This document shows, piece after piece, positions 57,063 through 64,000 of a stretch of 64,000 nt of DNA. Origin of the DNA: Camelus bactrianus (Eukaryota > Chordata > Mammalia > Artiodactyla > Camelidae); assembly GCF_048773025.1 (NCBI RefSeq), contig NC_133547.1, positions 46,033,004 to 46,097,003 on the forward strand, read 5' to 3'. The position numbers were made by a program, and so were the translations under genes. The notes under the pieces are model-generated. The model was not told where the DNA came from. It saw only the letters and a list, made by a program, of their open reading frames with translations, and ran no database searches. How positions within the stretch are numbered: the stretch's first letter is position 1; the number at the start of each line of letters is the position of its first letter.

Positions 57063-57629
57063 CTGATAACAGCTCTTAGAAACTTCACTTACACTGAGTG
57101 ACTAAGGGAAGAGTTTCCTAAAGGATTTACAGTGTCTGTATACCGCCCATAGCAGGACCATGACGCGGGACTCCCGGGATTTCCCACAACTGCTGTTTCT
57201 CACCCCACCGTGTCCCTGACTGGGACCTGAAAACTTCTTTCAGCTCAGGTGGCCCTGATGCGACCCCTTGGCTGTTTGTTTCAACCCTGCTGCACATCCG
57301 GATGTCTTGCTTCTGGGGACCTAACTCCAATTCCCAGGTGCTCGCTGGCATCACGTATTCTTTCTTAGGACTAGGCCAACCGTTCTGACTTAACAGAAAG
57401 TACTCAAACCTTTATCCTCAGAAACGGGCAGGCAGGGGAAGTGAGGACCCAGGACTCAGATTAGAACTTTCTCTCCCCTGACTGGGCTAACTTTCGGGTG
57501 TTCTGGATCCCCAACTTGAAAGGTACTTTTTTGTTGTTGATCGGTTTTGCCCTTTTAAATAAAAAGAACTGTGGTCTCGATTAAGTTAAGGGACTTGAAA
57601 GCCAATGTTAGAAAGACTAAATAACAGTG

Positions 57630-57865
57630 TTAACTTTGAAGTCAGAGGGTCCTGTGACTGGATCCTGGCAGTGCCTTAGATTAAACTCTGTAAGCTTGAA
57701 AACTGTGCTGTTCTCTCAGCCTCAATTTCTGAATCTATAAAATGGGCTTTATACTAACCACCTGCTGGGTTGGCTATGACATTAAGTGAGGTAATATATA
57801 TAAAACTTTCAGCATACTACCTAGATAACACAAAGTGCTCTACAATTGTAATTTTAAGATTACTT
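57630..57865 (+). repeat. MIR SINE, nearly full length
   Basis: 'ctgtgactggatcctggcag', 'ctcagcctcaatttctgaat', 'ctataaaatgggctttatac' and 'gtgaggtaatatatataaaa' cover MIR from head to tail. Confidence 0.8.
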
Positions 57866-57904
57866 ACTAACAATTAACTGAATGTTTACTAATAGTACAC
57901 TAAT

Positions 57905-58245
57905 TTGTATTAATTAGGATACTTTTGACATCAAATAACAAAAACCCCAACTAGTTTAAAAATTAAGAAAAAACATTTTTTTTTTCAAATAGCAGTGTCT
58001 CCAAGATGGGGGGCTCCAGAATTGATTAATTCAGTGGATTCTCAGTGTCACCAAGGACCCAGGTAATTTCCACCTTTGTCTCCTTCCATTCTTGTCATAT
58101 TGGCTTTGCAGCAAGCCAGCTTTTTTCATGTCTATAACTTGGCTCACACAACCATCATCACAACCAAGCACAGAGCATCCAAGAGAGAAGTTACCATGTG
58201 TGTATGTTGGGTTTTTTTCTTTATAAGAAAAAAGAGGCTTTTCCA
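57905..58245 (+). repeat. Ancient interspersed repeat, 5' half of a split copy
   Basis: 'taggatacttttgacatcaa', 'ccaaggacccaggtaatttc' and 'cttccattcttgtcatattg' follow a common old mammalian repeat. The partner half appears to lie at 62717-62830, beyond a large LINE-1. Confidence 0.5.
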
Positions 58246-58953
58246 TTTCTGGCCATGAAGCTGTAGCTGATACTGGAATTGCTTTCTACCATAAACAACT
58301 ATAAAACTGAATAAAATGTATGAAAAAACTGTTTTCCATCATTGTATACAAGCGGCACAAAGCAATCCCCAAGAGAAGTGCAAAAAATTAGATGAGCCCC
58401 ACAGTTGCCTTGGCTATCGTCCTGCAAACATTTCTGGATCACAGAGCTGGAGAGGGACCCAAGCAAAGCATGCAGCCTCTCTGAGTGTGGGAGACATGAC
58501 CAGAGTTTGGGGATGCTGAGTTTGGAGTTGGGGGCAGACAGCTAGAGAGACAAAAGGTACTTAGAGGAAGAACCCCCAGCAATCTGCTTAAGGGGAAGCT
58601 TTGAGTCTTTGGTTGATAATTAAGCTGCATAAACTCAGAGTAAAACTATATAAGGCTGGGCAATAAAACAACTCTCAAAGCTGCATGATTCCCAGTGTTC
58701 ACACAGGTGCATTCCAGCCAGATAGACTGAAGAGTCTTTTCTGGGTACCTGAGCATTTAGTGGAGATTCCAGAAGGGTTGTTCCTTAACAAGAAGGCTAT
58801 TAGTAAGACTAAACTAACCCTAGAGCAAAGGCTACCTGCCTTAACAAAGGTTAAAAATGTCTTCAAAAGAATCAAGCTGTTTTTTTAAAAAATGTGTATA
58901 TTTATGTATGTGCATATATATTTATTTGTGTACATATGCATGTCTCCTGCAAT

Positions 58954-59003
58954 ATTTAGGACACACTTGTGCTTAAAAATTTAGGACATATTTGTGCTTA
59001 AAA
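58954..59003. repeat. 25-bp tandem duplication
   Basis: Two 25-bp units starting atttaggaca follow each other at 58954-58978 and 58979-59003, with two differences. Confidence 0.9.
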
Positions 59004-59085
59004 ATTGTTCATTGTTTGTCTGGGGTTCAAGATTAACTAGGTGTTCTGTGTTATTTGCTAAATCTGGCAACTCTAGATAAATGTA

Positions 59086-59577
59086 CAGGCATACATCAGA
59101 CATATTTCAGTTTAAGTTCTAAATCACTAAAATAAAACAAATATCACAATAAAGCAAGTCATATGAATTTTTGGTTTCCCAGGATATATAAAAGCTATAT
59201 TTATATTATGCTGTAGTCTATTAAGTGTGTAATAACATCATGTCTGATAAAACAATATACGTACCTTAATTTTAAAATACTTCACTGCTAAAAAGTGCTA
59301 TTATCTGAGTCTTCAGCGAGTTGCAATATTTTTACAGTAGTAACATCAAAGATCACTGATCACAGATCACCACAGCAAATATAAAAATAGTGAAAAAGTT
59401 TGAAATATTGTGAGAATTGCCAAAACGTGATACAGAGATATGAAGTGAGCAAATCCTATTGGAAAAATGGTGCTGATAGACCTGGTCGAGGCAGAATTGC
59501 CACAACCTTCAATTTGTAAAAAATGCAGTATCTGTGGAGGACAATAAATTGAGGTACAATATGGCCAAGTATGCCTG
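59086..59577. mobile_element. Tigger-like (Tc1/mariner) non-autonomous element
   Basis: It starts CAGGCATACATCAG after a TA. It continues with 'aataaagcaagtcatatgaa' and 'ggtttcccaggatatataaa', and later 'tgagtcttcagcgagttgca'. The far end holds gaggta and tgcctg, the two halves of the inverted terminal repeat, separated by 15 extra bases. No transposase frame. Inserted in the LINE-1 5' region. Confidence 0.65.
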
Positions 59578-61629
59578 GGCTGTGGTTATGGAAGATACTA
59601 ACATCAAGGGAAGCTGGATCAAGGAGATGCAGGAACTGTGTGCTACCTTTGCAATTCTTGTGTTAATCTAAAACTATTTCAAAATACAAGGCTAAAAAAG
59701 TAACTATAAAAGATTTTTAATAACATGAGAAAATATTGCTGTATTTAAAAATCAGGAAACAGAGTTTTGTATTTATTATCATATTTATGTATTTTTAAAT
59801 GAAATTTATTCTTAAAGATTAAAAAACATTGAAAGGAAATATGTAAGTATTAACAGTGGTTATTGCTGGATGAGTATATTCTGCATTGCTTTATCTTCTT
59901 TTTTATACTTTTTAGACTTACCACTTTTATATAATAAGCACACATTACTTCTAAGAATAAAAAATTTTTAAACATAGTTAAAAAAATCAAGTTTATCTGT
60001 AGGCAACTACAAAGCCTGTCACTCTTTAAAGGAAGTGACAAAATCCAGATACTCAACAATATAATGCTCACAATACCTAGCATCCAATTGCTACTGAACA
60101 TGCAAAGAAGTAGAGAAATGTGACTCTTAATCAGAAGAAAAGCCAGCCAGTAGAAACAGATTAAAAGTGACACCATGGTGGAATTTTCAAAAAAGAAATT
60201 TAAACAGCTATTATAAATATGTCCAAGAATTCAAGATAAAACATAAAGATAATGAAGACATAAATGGAAACCACAAAAATAATGAAAAGAAATTGCTAGA
60301 GTGGAAAATACAATTCTGAAATGAAAAATTTGCTGGATGGGCTTACTAGCATAATCAATACTGCAAAATAAAAGATCAATGAACTTGAAGACGTAGCAAT
60401 AAAAGCTATCCAAATCGAAACAAAGACAGAAAAACATTTTTCAAACAATGGGCAGAGCCACAGTGACCTATGGAATCATATCAAGTGACAAACATTCATA
60501 TAATCAGAGTTCAGAAAGACAAAAAGGGTAGTAAGTGCAAAAATTCTATTTGAAAAAATAGAGGCCAAATTTTCTCAAAATTTGATGAAAACTATAAACC
60601 ACAGATCTTAAAATTTTACTAAGCCCAAGAGAGGTTAAATACAAAGAAAATTATGACATACACATCATAATAAAATTACTGGAAACCAATGATAAAGAGG
60701 AAATCTTAAAAGTAGCCACAGAAAGAGATACAGTGTATAAAGGAAAACAAAGATGAGACTGACAAGGCTGACTTCTTGTCAAAAACACTGCAAGCCAGAG
60801 GATAGTGAATGACATCTTTAAAGTGCTGAAAGCAAAGGGAATTTTACAATCTAGAATTCTATCCAGGGGAAATAGTATCCTTCAAAAAATGAAGACAAAA
60901 TAAAGACTTTTTTAGGCAAACAAAAGCTGGAGAATTTATCACCTGAAGAAGTACACTTATAAGAAATATTAAGGAATTTTCTCAAGTGGAAAGAAAACAC
61001 TATAGATAGAAATTGAGAACCACACAACGAAATGAAGAGCTCTGGAAATGTAAGTATGTAGATTAATACAAGACATTTTTCCTTATTTTGAAATTACTTT
61101 ACAAGGTAATTGACTGTCTAAAGAAAAAAATAACAATAATGTAGTCCGAGATTTATAACATAGGTAGAAGAAAATTAATGCAAACAATAGCACAAGGGAG
61201 GAGAAAGGGAGAGGGGAAGTGGTATTGTAAGTCTCTTAGAGCTACATGAAGTAGACTGTGACAAGTTAAAGATGCAGGTTGTAAACACAGAAGCCACTTT
61301 TAAAAAGAATAGCAGGGAGATATAGCCAAAAGGAGAGATGAAATACTAAAAAACAAAATAAAACTAAATACAAATAAAGGCAGAAAAAGAAAAAAACCAA
61401 ATGAAACAAATATGAAGCAAACAGCAGGATCATAAAGTTAAAATCAGTCATATTGAAGTTGCATGAAATGTAAATGTTCCAAATAATCCAGTTACAAGGC
61501 AGAGATCGTCAGAATGGATAAGAAAGCAAACCAATTAGATACTGTCTGCTAAAATTGCACTGAAAGTATAAAGTCACAGATTGGGAAAGGTTAAAGGATA
61601 AAAAAAGATATACCATGCAAACATGAATC

Positions 61630-62671
61630 TGGAAAAAAAAATCTGCAAAACAGGTATCTGATAAAGAATTTGCTTTCAAAACATATAGTAAGCTCCTATA
61701 AGTTACTCAAGAAGAGAAACAACTCAATTAAAAATGGGCAAACTATTTGAGTAGACACTTCACCAAAGAATATAGTCAGATGGCAAATAAACACATGAAA
61801 AGATATGCCACAGAATTAGTCACTAGAGAAATGCAAATTAAAACTACCTTAAGATTCTACTACAGACCCACTAGGATAGCTTAAAATAAAAATGTCTGAC
61901 AAAAAAAAAAATGTTTTACAATACCAAGTGTTGACAAGAGTGTGGAGGAACTGAAACTCTCTGATGTTTCAGGTATAAATGCCAAATAACATATTCCAAA
62001 ATATTACTTGGAAAACAGTTGGACAGTGCTTTATAAATTTAAATATAGACCTAACATATGATCCAATATTACCACTCCCAGGTATTTTCCCAAGAGAAGA
62101 GGAGTATGTCCACACAGATACTTGCTGGCAAATGTTCATAGTACCCTAATTCATAACAGACAAAAACTGAAAAGAAGGCAAGTGTGCACCAACTGATGAA
62201 TGGATAACAAATTATGTTATATCTGTATAATGGAATATTGCTCAGTGATAAAAAAGGATGAATGGCTGATACATACAATGATGGATGAATATCAAAAGCA
62301 TTACACGATGTGAAAGAATCCAGATATACAAGAGTATAACTGTATGACTCAATTTATGTGACATTTGAGAAAAGACAAAGCTATAATGATAGAAAGCAGA
62401 CCAGTGATAGCCAGGGAGAGAGTGCAGAGGGAGGGGACTGATTACAAAGGGGCATAGGGCACTTTTTTGGAAGATAGAAATATTCTTTATTATGATTGTG
62501 GTGGTTGTAATTATATGACTGTCTAGATTTGTAAAAGCTCACCAAACTGTATATTCAAAATTGGTGAATTTTATTTATTTATATGCAAATGATACCTCAA
62601 TAAAACTTTAAAGTAATAATACCAAAAATGACGAAAAAAATAATACAAAGAAAATGAAAACAAGGAAAAAA
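61630..62671 (+). repeat. LINE-1 3' fragment nested in the older LINE-1
   Basis: The ORF2 C-terminal region ('aatgggcaaactatttgagt', 'caactgatgaatggataaca') is followed by the 3' UTR ('gattgtggtggttgtaatta') and an A-rich tail (about 62620-62671). Flanks acatgaatc (61621-61629) and acagtaatc (62672-62680) match at 7 of 9 and are a likely target duplication. 5'-truncated. Confidence 0.7.
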
Positions 62672-62720
62672 ACAGTAATCGCAAGAAAGCTAGAGTAGTT
62701 CTATTAATATAAGAAAAAGA
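62672..62720 (+). repeat. Resumption of the old LINE-1 ORF2
   Basis: 'cgcaagaaagctagagtagt' and 'tctattaatataagaaaaag' match ORF2 exactly where the older element broke off at 61629. Confidence 0.7.
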
Positions 62721-62830
62721 CTTTTCTAAGAACCCCTCCCAGGAGACCTCCCTTCCCATCTCATTGGCTAGAATTTGCTCACATGTTCATGCTTAAGCCA
62801 GTCCTGACAAGGGCATGGTGGTACATGTGA
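62717..62830 (+). repeat. Ancient interspersed repeat, 3' half of a split copy
   Basis: 'ctcccttcccatctcattgg' then 'ctagaatttgctcacatgtt' and 'aagccagtcctgacaagggc' read as the end of the same type of repeat as 57905-58245. Confidence 0.45.
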
Positions 62831-62999
62831 AGATGAGAATTTAGAGCTTCAGAGAGCTGACGTTGTAGAGCACTCAGGAATACACACTGGGCCTGGGGAT
62901 AGAGCAGCCTCCCCTGAGGTCTGTGGTTCAGCAGAGGTGGGTGGGCTCCTCTGTAGCAGTGACGTTCTGTTAGAGAAGAGGACGGGAGGTGTATTACTC

Positions 63000-63260
63000 C
63001 GGGTAATGGTAGCAGCTGTAACAAGTAAGCCCCCACATTTCAGTGACTTAACACCTTCAAAGCTCATTTCTCCCTAGCCTGACAGGACAATGCAGGTGTT
63101 CCTGGCTGCAGCTTTCCTCCACGTAGAGATCCGAAGACTCTTCCTGCTTCCCCACCCTGTGGCTCCAGCAGATGAGAGAAGAGACTATGAAGACGCCACC
63201 TAACTACTTCTTAATCTGCTCCCTTTGAAGTTACACGTGGAATTTCTGCTCATGCTCACC
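63000..63260 (+). repeat. Ancient interspersed repeat, unassigned
   Basis: 'cacatttcagtgacttaaca' then 'ccttcaaagctcatttctcc' has the head of the widespread old repeats seen at 14100 and 38805. Confidence 0.4.
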
Positions 63261-63469
63261 CAACACATCTGGATGGAAAGGGAGCCAGAAATACAGTCCC
63301 CAGCAGGACAGCAGGTCCCCTGGGATAACTCCACACTGTGGAGGGGGATACACATTTTGGTAGACGCTGGTCGTCTGCCATGGTGGACATGGAGGTGGGG
63401 ACACTCACTGTAGAGAGACAAACCAACAGCTTTCACCACAGAAATGTGCTGTCCTTTCTCAATTATCCC

Positions 63470-63625
63470 CAAACAATAGTGTTATTGTTCTCACTTTGCA
63501 GACGTGGGAAAAGGACCCAGGGAGGTTAGATAACTTGTGTCAGGTGAGAGAACTTTTACACGTGGCAGAGCCTGAACGTTCACCTAGGCGTTGTGACTCC
63601 AATTCACAGCTCTTAACCTGTATCC
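63470..63625 (-). repeat. MIR SINE, antisense
   Basis: 'ttattgttctcactttgcag' and 'gggaggttagataacttgtg' with 'cagctcttaacctgtatcc' read as reverse MIR. Confidence 0.75.
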
Positions 63626-64000
63626 TCCATGGCCCGAAGAAAAATGTCACCACTTCCTTCTGCATCATTTGACTTTTGGAGCTTCTGGCTCCGATGAGTG
63701 TCAGAAGGAAAACTTTTAAGAATGGGCCACACAGACGAGGAGCAGGGGTCTGCCTTATACTCACCAAGTTCTTTTTTTGTTATGGTGCCATGGACAGTGG
63801 AAACATTGCACCAGCCCCTCTTTTCTAGAGTAATGTTGACCCATGTCTGGGCAAATAAGAAAAGTTTGGTGCGAGTATGTCTGTTCAAATAAATCCTGAC
63901 TCTCTCATTTGACCGGAATGACTAGTTCTCATGACTCACATGACAACCCCCACTTCCCCCCTCCCCACAAAATAAAGTGTTTCACTAGGTTTCTTTCTGT
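63626..64000. other. Stretch with no recognised gene
   Basis: Nothing recognised. A lone aataaa near 63970 has no gene upstream that I can see. Confidence 0.35.

Larger units (their letters stand above)
55666..57629. other. Stretch without a recognised gene
   Basis: Contains a perfect 16-bp duplication agactatccagaccaa (56306-56337), a CA microsatellite (56662-56688) and a CT-rich tract (56985-57062). The 128-codon frame at 56166-56552 has no known domain. Confidence 0.4.
58260..61629 (+). repeat. Old LINE-1: 5' UTR, ORF1 and start of ORF2
   Basis: The 5' UTR runs from about 58260 ('aacaactataaaactgaata') to about 58890 ('aaaggttaaaaatgtcttca'). ORF1-like sequence runs from about 60000 to 61050 ('tttgatgaaaactataaacc', 'aatctagaattctatccagg'). 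The start of ORF2 is near 61500-61629 ('gcagagatcgtcagaatgga'). A DNA transposon (59086-59577) is inserted in it. It resumes at 62672-62720 after a second LINE-1. All frames are decayed. Confidence 0.75.

Noticed and set aside
63969-63975. Polyadenylation signal of a gene end
   Set aside because: No coding exon or transcript-like sequence lies upstream, and such hexamers are common in A+T-rich DNA.

Overview
This is a stretch of mammalian nuclear DNA with no protein-coding gene that I can recognise. The best clue to the host is a tRNA-derived SINE at 16694-16853. Its reverse complement carries an A box, a B box and a tail like those of the camelid vic-1 family. Several LINE-1 3' ends match the type I know from camelids and other even-toed ungulates. 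I see no ruminant BovB or tRNA-Glu SINE, no pig PRE-1 and no carnivore tRNA-Lys SINE. I therefore infer a camelid (camel, llama or alpaca).

Layout: 0-6 kb holds a CR1/L3-like relic, a 16-bp minisatellite and two LINE-1 3' ends. 7-12 kb holds a long LINE-1 ORF2 relic, a class I endogenous retrovirus relic with one 3' LTR, and a further LINE-1 3' end. 14-19 kb holds three probable solo LTRs, the camelid SINE and a U6 snRNA pseudogene. 21-27 kb is MIR, L2 and LINE-1 relics. 28-33 kb is mostly single-copy sequence, with one good CTCF motif and a short fresh LINE-1 insertion. 36-44 kb holds L2, a MIR split by a solo LTR, and an internally deleted LINE-1. 46-57 kb is MIR, L2, hAT elements and LINE-1. 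57.9-62.8 kb is one nested stack of transposons.

The open reading frames are short (200 codons or fewer). They lie in repeats or GC-rich sequence and show no domain I know, apart from LINE-1 and retroviral fragments. The window is best read as intergenic or deep intronic DNA. Its content is a history of insertions, not a set of cooperating genes. I found no new biological system. The most informative points are the nested insertions with target-site duplications, the CpG-dense retroviral LTR with a YY1 motif, and the CTCF motif. Repeat families were named from memory of consensus sequences, so subfamily names and edges are approximate.
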